A stretch of 64,000 nt of DNA from Azadirachta indica (lineage: Eukaryota; Streptophyta; Magnoliopsida; Sapindales; Meliaceae): contig CM040451.1 of the NCBI GenBank assembly GCA_022749755.1, positions 9,747,871 through 9,811,870 on the forward strand. Reading direction: 5' to 3'. Both the position numbers and the translations under genes were made by a program. Below the pieces are notes generated by a model. The model did not search any database. It was not told the origin of the DNA and saw only the letters and a list, made by a program, of their open reading frames with translations. This document shows, piece by piece, positions 1 through 14,250 of this stretch (positions within the stretch are counted from its first letter, which is position 1; each line of letters begins with the position of its first letter).

Positions 1-3000
1 TTTCATAGATGGCAAAAATAACACTCCCAGCTAAAATGATTCATGGAAAACCACAATGGAATATGTTAATAATAGGGGAAAAATAAACTAAATTCATGGA
101 TAGACCATAGACGAAAATTTGTGGAACATATGTTTTGACGTAATAACATCCTCTACCTTTCACACATAATGGAATATGCAATAACTCCTATGAAATGAAG
201 CTCATCATACTTCTTGGTTTAACAGAAGATAAGACGATCCAAGGTTTATACCTCATAAGAACGGACCATCAACTGAGAATTGTTCTTCTGGAGTGCTCCC
301 CAGGCAGCTTTACTTAGATTTGCTGAAGTTAGCAAGAGCCAACTGTAGAGAAGGAAACCATGATCTCATGGCCAAAACTCAAAAGGCTTGACTTGCCACA
401 GAAATATAACAAAGACAGTTGAACCTAAAAGCTTCTAAAAGTAAAATGACTGCATCTGATAAGAAACTTACGCCAGTATCTGACCATTGTAACGTGCAAA
501 TGTCTTTATATGCGGCATTGCACGGCTGAAAGATTGAAAAAGCAAGGTAGTAAATTAACAATCTTAAGGTATCAATAAAGAAGTAATAATAAAATAATCC
601 AAAGACCCAAATAAAACTGGAAGAGCGCTATACTATAAAGTGCAGTTGAAAAGCTTAAGATTTGGCATCATAATTAAATTGAAACTATGTCTAATACATA
701 GGAGAAGTTCAGATGAAGCTTATTTAGTCTAAATGGTTAACATTCAGATGAAGCATTGGGATAGATTGTCGAAGGGAATTCCTCAAAGAAGAATTCCAGC
801 TGTAAAGAGCTGGTTTTGTTTTTATCTATTTTCTTTTTCCTGGGTGTGCTCTGTCATTCAATGCTAGAACCTGATCAAGGTATTTCAAACTAATTAATTT
901 GGAAAAGAAAATTTCAGATGCTCAAGGTGTAAGAAATATTAAAGGATTTAAAGAGAAGAAATGGTGTTAAAACTTTTCCCCACTAGAAACAACTGACTGA
1001 TTAACAATCTCAGCGTTTAATGGTGATGCTTAATGCTTCTCACTTACCAAGACAGAAATGGCAGTGTGACAGAGTCAATGAGAATACCATTTATTATGGG
1101 ATAATGCAAGAAACTGGTCAGCTCAACTTTGTATTTCACTTAACTAAAGAGGTAGTCTATTGTGGGAGACAGCTATTTTCTGAAAACAAATGCATAGGAC
1201 TGAACGTTGATTTCATTTCCAAAAACCTAACTGTCAATCTCTGGTCCAAACTTTACAGCAAAAATGATACATGCATAAATCAACATATGTACCAGCGGCC
1301 TGTGTGGCTTGCCTTCCATTTCGCCCAGTACTTCTTCAAGAATTCTTTATCCACATTCTTCTGTGGGCTAGGGATGGCATTCCCAGCAGCATAACCCTAG
1401 AGGAAAAAATAAAACAATAGGCAATACAATCTTCAATTAATAGTTGTATAAAAGCAAGTAAACAACACAGGAAGCTAACCCAAAAAAGAAAAGACACAAT
1501 TTAACACAATTATACAGTCATTTGTACCACAGTCCAAATGGATACCAAATTGGATATTAGCCAAAGGGTCCAGTCAAAATCTTTGTGGTAAACACTATTC
1601 AAAGCCCACCTCTAGGCTCTAAGTACAATGGATGCCATATGAATTACTTTGATGCAAACTCTAAATGATAAACCAGAAGAGACTAAATTTTGTACGATTC
1701 AGCTAGATCAGATTATCATGCTATTCCAAGAACTAATGAATGATAAAAAGGCTCAAAGGAATAACGTACATGGTAATACCTCTAAAGAGCATCTGACATC
1801 TTCAACAGTAGGCCATACTATTAGTGGCTCTCCAAGACCAAGTGGTGTCTTATCTTCTGAGAAACCAGATGACATTGAGGATGACAGCTCAGTCATCCAC
1901 TTCTCATCCAAAGAACCAAGGGAGGAGAACTGCAACAACCCATCATATAATTGATTAGATAAAGTTCTTTCAAGTGAACAAAAATATACGCACGCATTGT
2001 TCCATAAAAGCTTTCCAGTAGCTCAAATAACTGCCTCTGTACTAGTATTGGCATCTAGCATATTACTGATCAAGTACATACAATGATTAGCTAAAAAAGG
2101 TCAAATAAAATTAATCAGGCCCATATCCCCACAAAACATAGAGAAATCAAATGGGAAAAATCTATGGAAAGATGATGCACCATTTAATTCTTCCCTTGGT
2201 CCCAGATAGTAATTAACATTGCTATACATTCACCATGAGAAAATGGTCAAACGTACCTGATAAACAAGAGGAGATTTCTTAAACTCTTTTTCAAAAGTAC
2301 ATTCCTGTAGAACAGTACGCAGTTTCATATGCCCCCATTTTTTCAAATTGGGACCAGAATGATACCCAGGGACTGATGCAATTAGCCGGACCTGAATTTA
2401 TTTACATAGTATTATTTGTTCCCATACAATAACATGCTACAGACAACGATAACTCTGCCTGCAATCATATTTTCACGGCAAAATATCATTTGAGGATATA
2501 AACCAAAACTAAAGTGAACAGAAAGAATACCGCTGCACTGCTGTAATCAAACTTCTTGAAGAAAGATGGATTGATTTTGGAGTTTCCAAGGGCTGGTAAA
2601 TTAGCACTGAATTCAGGCCACTGCCAATAGCAAGCCAAATGTCAACATCAGTAAGCTGAATGACTAACAGCAATTTAAGCTATCTATGAAATCTCATGCA
2701 TAAGAAGTCCCTGAGACATGCAACAGATATTAGTACCTTTAATGCACTGAGATAATCAATCAAATCATTTTCAAATCCAAACCCTTCAATCGCATTATTT
2801 TGATCTTTCCAGGGGAAATCTTGCATCCACAAACCTTGACTTTTGTTGTTCCAGTCAACGTATATCAAGTTTGCTGTATGCACAATAATTCTCACTCCGC
2901 GAGGATAGACAAGAAGCATGGCCTTTGAATGGTGTGTTCCAAATGATATGGGTAGTGGGGGTTTATGCAAAATCCAATTTGCAGGCTTCTTTCTCTGAAA

Positions 3001-4688
3001 TGTAAACAGATCAAAAAAGAATTAAACTCCATGTTTTCACACAGTCTTCAAATTCTTAAAAGAAATCAAAGTTAGAGTCAAAGCAAACCTTCATATGTTC
3101 AAGTGTACCATCACCCTCCCCATGAATAACCAACACATGGGGAATTTTTGCAAGGATTGGACAAGCTACAATTAAAAAGCAGAGTAAATACCACATAAAG
3201 TGCCACAATAACAAGAAAAATAATCTTAGTGGGGAGTTTAAAACATTGGATATGTCCCAGACATCCATCTATGCACTGATAAAGCCACATTCAACCATGC
3301 GGAAAGTACAACCATCTCAAAAATGCAAACGCAGAAAATTTTGATTTTTCTACCAATACAAATGGCTTGAAATAGAAGCAAGATCACAGAGAAATTCAGC
3401 CGGTATGATTATACATGCATATAACAAATATAAATGAAAATGATAACAAAAGTTGTACCTTTTGTTTTTGACACATGCTACATAGGCACAAAAGATTCTT
3501 AAAAAATGGTCTTGGACAAAACTGACAAGTAACGCCAAAGCTATATTTGTAAATCAGAACCAGCTGACAGAAAATATATGAAGATAAACCTATGATAGAG
3601 CATAGTTGTTGCACACGCATAAGATAAAAGAAAAACTGCTCAGCAAGCTGTATTGCATAAACTCACAACACAAAGCAAAAAAACAACACAGTGAAAATGA
3701 ATCACCTGCTAACAACCAGTCAATGTCCACCATGTAATTTGATAGAATAGCAGCAACAATATCCCCCTAGGAAACAAATAAACAATCAACTTAACTTTTG
3801 AGTTCCTATCTGCATCAAGCTGACAAGCTTAATATACTCTTCTTCTATCATGTAATAACAATGTCAGGCCAGGCTAGCTACACATGGAACACAAAACAAC
3901 AATGTACATATAACAACTAAGATAATATCATTACCTGAATTATATCCTCTATAGAAACACAGGAAGTATTTGCCCATGCTGGAAGCCCTTGCACTCGTAA
4001 CAACCGAAAAGTTAATGGCAACGTATCATTGGACACGTGAAATTGACGTATAGACTCCTCACTATTTAGTCCTTTCCCAATCTCCAGTTCACTCTGCACA
4101 TTACGTATAAAAAAACAATTTTGCTAAAAGAAACGGAGAAAAACAAAAATTGAACTTTCAATAATTTTACATACTTGTTGTCTAATTTTCTTTGCACTAC
4201 GCTCCTCATTCATTGCTACATCATTATAGGGTCTCTTCTGAGACAAAGTTACATACTTGAAAAAGTGATTTCCAGGAATCAACTCTATGATATCACCGTT
4301 AGTGATTGACACGTGTTCATTAGAAGTCAGCTTCTTTCTTTGATCACCGGATTTAACAACTAAAGGATTAGTTCCTTCCTAGAAATTTAACTCAAGAGTC
4401 AAATATAACGAGAACACAAAGAAATAAATAGACAAATAAAATTGGGTTAAACTAAAACAGAATGATGAAATTAAGAAATTAATGAAGAATTACCGCGACT
4501 AAATTTGCAGAGCCGTCAGCGGAGGCGGTCAAAGTGAGGTGTTTCCGGCTGAGACGCTCGTCGGAAACAGGAATGTTGATGCGGCCAATCACATTTGAGC
4601 CTTGAGAAAGTGGTAATTTTGGGAGTGAAGAGTCTTCATTTAAGTTGTTATCAAGGGGAACCAAGAATCCAATCTTCGTGGCAGACAT
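1..4688 (-). CDS. TDP1: Tyrosyl-DNA phosphodiesterase 1 with N-terminal FHA domain (3' end beyond window)
   Basis: Repairs DNA ends by hydrolysing the phosphodiester link between a topoisomerase I tyrosine and a DNA 3' end; the family is nuclear. Exons on the minus strand: 4494-4688, 4175-4378, 3935-4093, 3706-3766, 3089-3165, 2737-2994, 2531-2620, 2257-2391, 1780-1929, 1293-1396, 472-525, 252-342 and 1-30. All have GT/AG borders and all phases close, giving 536 residues before the window ends; family members are around 600. An FHA-like region spans about residues 20-110 (SNVIGR at 31-36, LSRKH at 46-50). Both catalytic HKD-type motifs are visible: H254/K256 in GTHHSKAML, and H483/K485 in [13 protein letters not shown]. 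Later family blocks include [12 protein letters not shown] and LGVLFLP. The FHA plus TDP1 layout is the known plant form. The residue before the second motif is Cys where Ser is common. The start is the first ATG of the FHA-coding exon. Confidence 0.95.
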
Positions 4689-5445
4689 TGATGATTATAT
4701 GACCGTTGCATACAAAAATAAAGGAACTCAAAAGGAGCTGATAACGATGGTGTGATTTTATGCAGAGTCTAATAAGTGGCAGAAGGAAGAAGACGCGTAC
4801 ACGAAGCAGGGGTTTAAGGCTTCAAAATCAAGCTTCAATGAAGACGAAACGCACCGTTTCTCCGTCAGTCTTTTTTTTTTTTTTTCTGCTTTCAAAACGC
4901 ACCGCCTTAGTTTTGAGTCAATTTCATTATTTTATACCATAGTTGAATACATTGTAACATTCATTTACGGTTTAAAATGTTTCTAACAAAATTTTCAATA
5001 TTTTAGAAAAATGACATAATTCGAAGCTCTTTCATACTACTCACTACATGCTTGTTTAAACCATAGTATGGAATGTACTGGAACCATAAACCAAGATCAA
5101 TAATATTTACCCAAACTACAGTACACAAGCTCTTGAGACCTTCAGACTAATTGCGTACTGCAATGAAATCAGTCCACATGATAACTAGCAACAGGGTTAT
5201 AGATTCACTAAAATTAATTGATCGCAAAGCAAAGTTTAATCTGAAACCAAAGAAGACTTCAAGGCCGCGTGAAATTTCATATTCGGAGTTTTACATATCA
5301 ATGATCAAATTTGGCAACAAGATTCGTAGCCTTCCTTTCCAGTATAAATAAAATTCAAGATCTGCCTATTTTGGTATAATATAGAATACTTTTTCTTATA
5401 TTGATCAACTACTTTCAAAATTGTGACAGCAACAAATATAATCAG
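4689..5445. other. Intergenic, 5' flank of TDP1 and 3' flank of dnaJ50
   Basis: No coding exon is visible. It holds the upstream region of the TDP1 gene, including a 14-base T run near 4868-4883, and the 3' flank of the DnaJ gene. Both neighbours are on the minus strand. Confidence 0.6.
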
Positions 5446-8400
5446 CTATCTTCTACGCTTGGATTCTTTACGCGTTTCTGCCAAATAGCTCTCTAAGTTG
5501 GATTTCTCCCATAAGCATCTTCCGACTAGGTCTTCCTTGGTTGATTCATCTAGCAAACATACACCGAGAGTTGTTTCAGTAAAAACCCAAATTTGAGCAC
5601 GTGGAAATAACAATACATGTGAAGTATGTGTATGGTTGGGCAGTCCCGACACAAAATTTGCGGGCTTTTCTATCCTCTTGCCCATAATGGATGCCCATAA
5701 TGGATGGTACCTAGTTATTGTGGTATCAACCACATATGGTTCTTGTTGCCAAAAAGTTCATGACATATCATCAAAGAAAACCAGTTGTGTTTAGTTTTTT
5801 TTGCGTTTGTGCATTAGACAATAAGATATCAAATAGTATACAGACAGGAAAAGCTCAAGCTCACATAACAACCTTTCTGTTCTTGATAAGGTGTAAAGAA
5901 AAAATTATAGGAATTTTGTTGATGTTACCTATACTCATCCAAGCATCAAAAGGCACTCTAAGAGATTTTCGTGTCAGGTAAGATGCGTCTTCCCAAGAAT
6001 ACAGAGCTTTTTTCACATTGTATCTCCAGCACCAATGGCCATACCACAATAGTAACTGGGAAGAAAGATAAGTCAGTGACCCTTGTAATCTTAAATGTGA
6101 GATCAGATTCTTAAGTGTCTGACTGAAAACAACAGCAGAAACAAATCATAAGCAAAGAATAACCACAATACTTCATTAATTTCATTAAAGTTGTGCAATA
6201 CTCAACCAACAAATCACATATTCTAACCTTGCCAATGGTATAAGGTAGAAGGATAAAACGGACACCAAGAAGTTCCCAGATGGATGGTTTTTCAGCTCCC
6301 TTTATCTGCAGGTCAAGCTCCTTGCTGAGATCCTCCTCCGTTTTCCTGCCATACAAAATGGTTTCGTTATTTCTTATCATAATTTGACAATTATGAAAAG
6401 GAATGCTAATATCGCAAGAGCTGATACACAAAAGTCACATCCATGCAGTTATTATTCCAATAAAAGAGGAATACATACTTGTCGATTTGTTTGTTACTCT
6501 TCTTCTTATTTGTAACTCCCCCACTGCGTTCAAGCTCCAATGCCCGCAATCTATTTCTGTAAGCTGGGGTTTTCTTGACCATAGCTACAGCCTGCATCAA
6601 GAATAAAAAATAAAGATGTCACAAACAAGAAAAAGAGTCAAGCTTTTCTACATGATATATATTTGATGGACAACAGAATAGGTTGGTGAGAACATAAATC
6701 CCGAATGAATAAATAAATAAATAGGACAAATAATGACTTGCACATGAATAGGTGGCTCACGACCTTCAGCTTAAGCTTCTAGGCCCAAGATTGTGAGCAA
6801 CTCATGTGTATAAGGCCCTAGTGCCAAGACTCTCTGACTCTCCATTGCGCTAACAATTTGTGGTCTTATGATACATTATAATTCATAGTGCAGAAAGTTG
6901 TTTAATCAAGATAGCAAGACATGCAGCAATATGATGAAACATAGTCAAATCCAGATTCAAACGCAAGGTATTGATGTAATGTGCTACCTGGTTATACCTC
7001 GTCCATTGATTTAGGTACTGAAATCCTGAGAGAATCAGAAGAAGACCAACCAGGACAGCGCGAGGATCCTGAAAGATTATATCTGGTTAAGAAATCAATG
7101 AATGAAGAGCAAAGTCTAACCTATCTCCCTGTTCATTACCTATGAAGTCTATCTATCCATTGACAAAAGAAGTCCCAAAGGAGGATCACCACTTAATTAC
7201 GGGTGAAACAACAAAAAGTTCTCACCGTTTTGTGACCATAGTATGCACGATAGTAACGAGCTGTATTGTAAAAGACCTAACAAGGAAAACAAAAATAGGC
7301 AATGTTAGGCTCTCTTTCTTGTAACAGTCTCTAGATTTAGGAAAGCTGATGAACTTTAGGCATCCAAATGGACTGATGAATTTGAAGAAGCAAAAATTCT
7401 CATGGAAAATAATATTCACATGTGCTCGACTAAAGATAAGATTATATTGCAAAGAGACATTTATTGGACTATCAACAATTAACACCATCAGTTTTTAAGA
7501 TGTGGACTAAGGATAAGACATCACCATGGATGAGATTCATAGTGGCGACTAGAATACAGATTTCTAATATTTACATGACCTCACTATCGGGTGTCTCAAC
7601 CCCATAACGATCAATCAATGTCTATGCTAACAAACTGCAATGCATCAACAATATCTTGTAGTTGTGATAGACATAGTTTTACATGCCTGAGAACAGAGCT
7701 TGGTAATGCTTTTTGATCCAAGAGAACCCTATTTTGCTAGAAGGATAATTCACTTCTTCAAGCTAAGCAAGATCCTGAAAGAAGTACCATCCCAGAGAGT
7801 GGTATAATACAATGTTTCATGCATCATAAGCGCAGAGCCAAGAACTAAGATTGAGTCCATATCATAAACTTAATTTAAACTAAGCTTAAGAATTTTTTAT
7901 TAAAATTATTCTATCGTCTATATAGACTTAATAAAAACTATAATAAACCTCCTCTGGATGTGCAATTGCATAATCATATTGCTCCCTTGTGGCTTCATCT
8001 TTCAGAATCTGCATATAAAATTTTTTCACACATTTCAATACAACATAAGTTCACAAAACAGAATTAAAAACATAATAAGTTAACATTATGCTCAACTGTT
8101 AAGTAAAAAAAAATAATATAATTACCTCATACGCATTAGCAATTTTCACAAAAAGCTTCCTCGATTCCGGATCCGGGTTCTTATCCGGATGACTAACCAC
8201 ATAATTGAAACAACAGTTAAATCAACCGATAATAGAAATTTAAGTTTCACATAGGTAAACTGAAAAAAAGAAACTTACTATTTCAATGAGAGCTTATAAT
8301 AAGCTTTCTTGATTTCAGACGCATTTGCGTTTTGAGAAACCCTAGAAATTGAGTTAAATACGTGAGAGAAAATGAGATTAATCCGACAATAAGTTGGGAA

Positions 8401-8545
8401 ATAAAATGATAGGGAGCTGCGCTGACCCTAGTAGATCGTAGCAATCGTCCTCATCGCAGTAAATGGCAACTGACGGAGAGATGAGGAGGAACAGCACGAC
8501 AGCTGATGTGATTGTGCACCACCGAAACGGTACCGGTGGCGCCAT
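5446..8545 (-). CDS. DNAJ50: ER-type DnaJ (J-domain) co-chaperone, plant dnaJ 50 / DNAJC25-like
   Basis: A J-domain co-chaperone that should stimulate an Hsp70, probably BiP in the endoplasmic reticulum. Exons: 8427-8545, 8279-8341, 8126-8192, 7949-8008, 7226-7276, 6988-7068, 6479-6591, 6228-6345, 5929-6055 and 5446-5549. The phases close to give 300 residues, close to the roughly 300 of the Arabidopsis protein. A signal peptide or anchor covers about residues 1-28 (SAVVLFLLISPSVA). The J domain follows at about 34-95, with HPD at 62-64 (KYHPDKNPDPES) and EQYDYAIAHPEE at its end. A membrane segment is encoded by the sixth exon (VLVGLLLILSGF), followed by a lysine-rich stretch (NKKKSNKQ). The tail is basic, ending KESKRRR. 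The start at 8545 was chosen because it gives the signal peptide in the right frame; a longer open frame there is out of phase. No lesions seen. Confidence 0.95.
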
Positions 8546-11040
8546 CGCCTCCGGTCTGCTGTTTGTTTCTTTTTTTGAGCTGCTGTGTTACAGCGGTGAC
8601 AAGTTTCAATCCAAAAATTCTGAGTAGATGGAAGTCAACTGATTTGGAGAGATTCGATCGATTACGTATGTGGAGTTGGGGCCCACTTAAGACATGGGCT
8701 TGCATAAATGGGCTTCTCGGATTCACGAAGTCCAAAGTAAGGTCCAAGTTGGGAGTAGGAAATGCATATAAATATTAGAGAATTTTGATTTAATAAAATA
8801 GATAAATTTAAATACAATCGAAAATAATTTGATTTTGCTAATCATGATTAGCAATTTAGAGTTTTGTCACTAGCCTCCTCTAGCGACACATAGCTTTTCG
8901 TCAATTAAATTTTCATCACAAAAATTAATTCTTCATCGTTTTTATCTGCATAAATTGATATTAAAAAACCAATATTGTGGATGATAGATTTTATTATCTT
9001 CTAACTTAAAACTACCGCTTAACTTTTGAAAATTTTCAATTATCTTTTGATGATAAATTATTAAATTATAAAACGTATCTTAAAATAAAAGATTGGTATA
9101 TAATATACTTCACCAGGATTTCAAAGAATAACATTAAGAATACAAAATAAGTAAAAAAAATATTGATTAGATGAAACATTGAAGATAACATAATTAATGA
9201 AATAAATAATTTACATACGATTGTTTACGAACTGATCTTGTACTCTTAATTTTAAAAGTTTATGAATATTTTTTCAATCACTAACATTATAAGTTAAAGT
9301 TCCATTCCTAATTTATATAATTATTTTGAATTTTTACTCTAACAAATAACCGTAATGAATCAGTATTAGGACTAGAGAAATTAGATTTAATTAAAATTAG
9401 AAACCTAGAATAGATGTGAGACAAATACATAGGAAATACTAAGCTAAAAGTGGGTTCAAGGTAATAATTTCATAACTAAAATGTTTGATTCATCTACATG
9501 TTGAGAATTACAAAGTTTAACTCTTTCTACTTATAAAGGTTGCCTTACTATTATCACTGTGAATTTAACTTTTTCTTTGTACAAGAAATTTTAAAAAGAC
9601 TTCTTACAATTCTCGAATTAGGTAACTTTCATTTTATTTTTTTTTGAATAAAGTTTATCTTGCACTATATATTAAAGTTTTAAATTTTTATAAAAACAAA
9701 AAGATAAAAGATATTTTATTACTATAATTTGACTGATTAATACTAATAGTTTCAAAAATATTCTCAAATACCCCTAGTTATGTGGTTCATTGAATTTATT
9801 TAAGTGAAAATTCATGTAAATGTTATTATTATATGCTTTAGTTGTGTTAGTTATTGTCATTAACTTATATAAATGTACTTATATTCACCTTTTGTTTTAT
9901 TAAAATTGAGATTTGTAACTAACAAATTAAAATATTTTAGAATATTTTTGAAATTACTAAAGCTTATCTATCAAATAAGTCAAATCTTAAGGACTAAAAT
10001 ATTTTTGCTCCAAATAAAAATTTAGATTACATATAAAGAGTATATTACAAAAATATTATTAGAAAGATATATAAATTAAAGAAGGTTGGATAAGGAAAAA
10101 TGGCATATATGATTGATATTTTTGATAATATTAAACTTATCTAATTCCAATTTTAAAATACCACTATATATTTAATTTATTTCATAATATCTATAGTTTA
10201 TCTAACCATTAGAACTAATGTATTAAATAACTCATTTGAGGGATTTATATTTGAACTGGTAAAACATAAAAATATCGTTCAATTTTATATAGTTAGATCT
10301 ATGTTTCAGAAATCAAAATAAAATACTACCTTGAAATATATTTGAGATTGTCACATTTTTGTGTAATATATTTTAAAAATACGATAGTTAAAGTTTTTCA
10401 AAACCGTAATCTTACTTGAGAGTTAATTTTTATCTATTGTTGTCTGACTTATGTAACATCTATAATATCATTTTAACTTGCACTTCAATGTCCTATATAT
10501 ACATATACGTACACATATATACGGAAAAAGATCAATAATCTTTTAAGATTATATATATATTTTTATCATTAAATTTATACACTTTTGACAATTAAAATTA
10601 AATTTAAATATGTATTTATTATGTATATAAATTATAGGTGTTAAATTTATTTTCAACCATAAAAAATATATAAATCTAAGATTTATAAATAACATAAGAA
10701 TATCTGTAAAGTTAGGGATTATTATTCTTATCCTGTACATAAATATATATGATTAAAATCCGATATATGCATGCAGCGGTCATGTGAATATAATTAATCA
10801 ATAGTAATTAATGATTAATTGGTTAATGATTTAAAGATATTTAATTTAAGCCAATAGCGAAAGAAGTTGAGCGGCAAATTATTATGTAAATAGGAGATTA
10901 CTCATTTCGGCATCAATGTTTTGAGCCACATAAAATAAATGATATGCAGCAGAATCCACCATATCTCCGTCACATCATCAGTATTTATAGCCTATAAAAA
11001 CTTTTCAACCACTCATGCTATGTTTTCTCTTATGGCAACA
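8546..11040. other. AT-rich intergenic stretch, no gene seen
   Basis: Upstream flank of the DnaJ gene followed by very AT-rich DNA with stop codons in all frames. I see no domain, tRNA or rRNA. Old transposon debris is likely but I could not place ends. Confidence 0.6.
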
Positions 11041-11056
11041 TCAAAGATTTCACCAC

Positions 11057-11256
11057 TATATATATATATATATATCCCACTCGCATCATTCATTTTACAT
11101 TTTGGGTTAAACTTTCCAAGTAGGGATAGCCGAAAGTACCCACTGATCTGCGGAATTAAAGCCAATATTGCACTATTGCTTGATGTACTTTAAAAATGAT
11201 ACAAATAGTAGCTAGCTAGCTAGCTAGCTAGCATTAATTGATCACTATATATAGTT

Positions 11257-11287
<31 letters not shown>
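11057..11287. repeat. Cluster of microsatellites: (TA)n, (GCTA)n and compound (TA)n(TG)n
   Basis: Three simple repeats lie close together: a TA tract at 11057-11075, a GCTA tetranucleotide tract at 11211-11232 (about 5.5 units), and a compound TA then TG tract at 11257-11287. All were read directly. Confidence 0.9.
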
Positions 11288-13680
11288 TCGTGTATACTAT
11301 ACCCTTCGATTGAATTGATCTTCAAATGTTACAAACACTGTTGCTAGCTTCTTGTTGTGCTTTACAGAGAGCAAATGTTATGCTCTCCTTTCCCAAGATG
11401 TACAGTTATTGGTTTTCAGGAAATTAAAAGGCAGCAAAGTTTGGTCGACTGACAAGTATCAGGTGGGAATGTGCCCTTTCCAGCCCACCCTACGGTCAAA
11501 TTAAAGACATATATATGCATGAGCAGCGAATGAATATATGACAAAACCAAAACCAAAAACTTTATTAATACATTCCTGCATGAATGTGAATATATAGGAA
11601 TGTGAGAAGAGAGAACAAAGGCATCAGCGATTCACATGATTCAAACAGTTGGGAATGGGGCAAAATCGGCGGACGAACGAAATTCCAAGTATCAACACAT
11701 GTACGATTCATATTAAATTTGGAAAGAAAGCCCCGAAATTTGGGCCTCATAATGATTGAGATTTGAGGGCAAGCAACAAAATAATAATATATAATAATTA
11801 ATGAATAGCTTTTTCTCGATCGATTGAAAAGGGTTCTCAACAACGACATGACGTGAAAAGCCCATGCCACCACTCCCTTTCCCGAAAATTGACCTCACCT
11901 GATCACTACACTTAAAAAATCACTTATTTTTTTACGTACTTCCCCCCTCTTTCTTTCTTTCTATCTGCAGATGATAATCTATGCGTCTGCATCCTTCGAC
12001 CGTTCACATGGAATGATAACAACACATCACATGCTCTTAAAAACACACAAAAAAAGGGTGGGGGAAGGGGGCGTCTGAAATGATCTGAATCCAATTATAT
12101 TTGCAGATATATATTTGCATGATTCGTTGAATTCATTGGTCTTCAAAGATTGGTCGATGCATACAGCTATGGCTTGTGGGTAAATTTGTAGTAACAGAGT
12201 TATATATATATATATATATATATATAGTCCAACAGAAATCAGTAGAAGAACGACTTAAAGTACGTACGTATACAACTCAACCTTTGGCCCATTACAACGA
12301 AAAGTGCTTCACATGCTTACTCTGCAATTAATTTTATGTTCTGCTTCTAGGCAAGAATTGATAGCCGATTCACGCTGGCAATTAATTCATAGGCAGGAGA
12401 GTCAATCGATGAGTAAATTTTAGCTAGGACTACTCGTTTGCAATACTTTTTTCTCTGCAGTTAAAAACGTTCTGATGTCGTTGCACCGTTATTTCACCAA
12501 ATTATTGTCGTATGTACATTTCAACTAATCATTAAATGTCAAAACATACATAGCAAAAGTTTAATGAAAGACTGCATTAATTTCTCGTTGATTATTGGCC
12601 CAAGAAAGGTAAGAACTGTTTTTGGATTTAGTTTCAATTCTCTGCATCCTTCGGATTATGTATAGACATTGTAATTATGGAATTGCATGGATAATTAATT
12701 AACTTAATCATATCCAATCCTAGTATATATATTTACAAAGTGAAAGAGTAACTGTAGTTATAAGTATATATGTAGTATCGGGATAGCTGCAAATCTTGAG
12801 TTTGCTACGCTGTGGGCCGAAGGATTGAATTTTTTTGGTCACATGGAGTTAGATATGTGAGGAGAGGCAGCAGGGCACGTTGCCTAATTGAAAGGTTTGT
12901 TGTTTTCTCGAACGCTGAGAATTTATATTGTCCAGGAAAAGTAAGATCCTTCGGTATATTAAAATAGTGTATAATACATCTGGAGATATTTCTCGTGGCC
13001 TTTTGTGCGAAGGACTTTGGGCATAAATCCTACGGTAGTGATCTTCTTGTCCTTTGCTTTCAAGCACTGCACATGCTTGCCCTTAATTCTGATTTCTATT
13101 ACCTAATTTGAACGTGAAATAAATTTTTGACATGCATGTGTTTATAGATGCTGCCACGTCTGTGCCGACATGGACTCTTGAGGTCTGGTTATACAGTTGG
13201 GTCCCGTACTAATATTCATGTGCATTGTTTCTAACAGATTAAAGCTAGCTACGGATTTCAAACGCTCAAACCAAGCCTTCACTTCAATTGAATTAAATTA
13301 ATTTTAGTTGAAACAAGATCCATGGAGTTGTTTCTTTCAGATTTCAATTTTCTAGCCGACCAGGCAATTTTCATTCACAAAAAATTTCATTTGGTTCTCA
13401 TTCATCCAAGTCTCTGTCTCCCTTATCTCTTCTCTTTCGCTTTTCCTGTCGACACCAAAAACGGAAAAAAAAAAGAAAGGAAATTATTTTGTGGATGCTC
13501 ACAAAAAGTTAATAAAATAAATACATACACATATATCGTTAATGCACTACTTTACACACATATTTTTCTCTGATATTCCTATGAGAAACGTGTACTTCTC
13601 TATCTCTTAAGCATAGGCTAATAATCCTCCCTAATAACTGATGTGTTCCCTTTCTCTACCTATTAAATATCTGCCCCCTC
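11288..13680. other. Intergenic, no gene supported
   Basis: A long stretch without a recognisable coding exon. It contains a (TA)n tract at 12200-12228. Short open frames here have no family features. The motif CCTTCGG or its reverse recurs several times between 12640 and 13030, without clear structure. Confidence 0.55.
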
Positions 13681-14250
13681 CACTCTTATTGGAGAACGCA
13701 TATACACTTTCTCCTTTATCTCTCTCTCTCTCTTTCGAAACCGAATTTCCCATGTGAGTACCCCTTTTCCTTTATCATTTATATATTCTGCACGTTATTC
13801 TTTAGTAATTGCATTGCAGTTTTGTGTTTCCATTCTTAGTAACTGGGTTTTCTATGTCACTTTTCAATTCATTGATATATTTTTCTTTCTTGTTCTTTCA
13901 TGTTGTTTCAGTCAACCATTGCTTTGCTTTCAATATTACTACGAATCTATTCCATTCATTTATAGCAGACTTAATTAGAATTGATGTTAGAAGGGATTAA
14001 TGTTTATTTTCTTAATTGATAACTACTAGTAGATGTAGACCTTTTCCCGTGCATTCATGCAAGTTCATTTTTATTTAGAAATTAAATGTCAAGCTAATTT
14101 TATTAATTTTCTAACGCTTGAATGTAGATTTGGTTCTTATTTACAGCACCAGCTGAAGTCTAGCTGCAGCCAGTGCCAGTGGGGCTAACCCTCCTTCAAG
14201 AAAGCATTAATGGTGAAGTCTGACAACTTCTTCACAAACCTGAACCAGGT
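13680..14250 (+). other. Possible spliced transcript start (5' leader and small exon), function unknown
   Basis: A CT-rich leader (TCTCTCTCTCTCTC near 13720) is followed by a good donor-like GTGAGT at 13754. A strong acceptor (TTATTTACAG) ends at 14146. A 102-base exon-like segment, 14147-14248, then ends CCAG before GTAATG. It contains an ATG at 14210 that opens 13 codons (MVKSDNFFTNLNQ) in frame to the donor. I could not find a convincing next coding exon. It could be a non-coding RNA, a far-upstream leader of the gibberellin oxidase gene, or chance. Confidence 0.25.

Noticed and set aside
1020..1394. Plus-strand open frame of 124 codons
   Set aside because: Its end overlaps TDP1 exon 1293-1396 in antisense; the rest is intron.
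1649..1954. Plus-strand open frame of 101 codons
   Set aside because: It is the antisense of TDP1 exon 1780-1929, whose minus-strand reading ([17 protein letters not shown]) matches the family and splices in phase.
8451..8747. Minus-strand frame of 98 codons at the DnaJ start
   Set aside because: It is out of phase with the signal peptide and J domain; the ATG at 8545 gives the continuous protein.
11640..11700. Minus-strand CCGATTTTGCCCCATTCCC resembling miR2118/miR482
   Set aside because: Too many mismatches to the mature sequences and no pairing arm within hairpin distance.
12860..12890. GGCAGCAGGGCACGTTGC resembling miR164
   Set aside because: An insertion and several mismatches relative to the mature miRNA, and no complementary arm.
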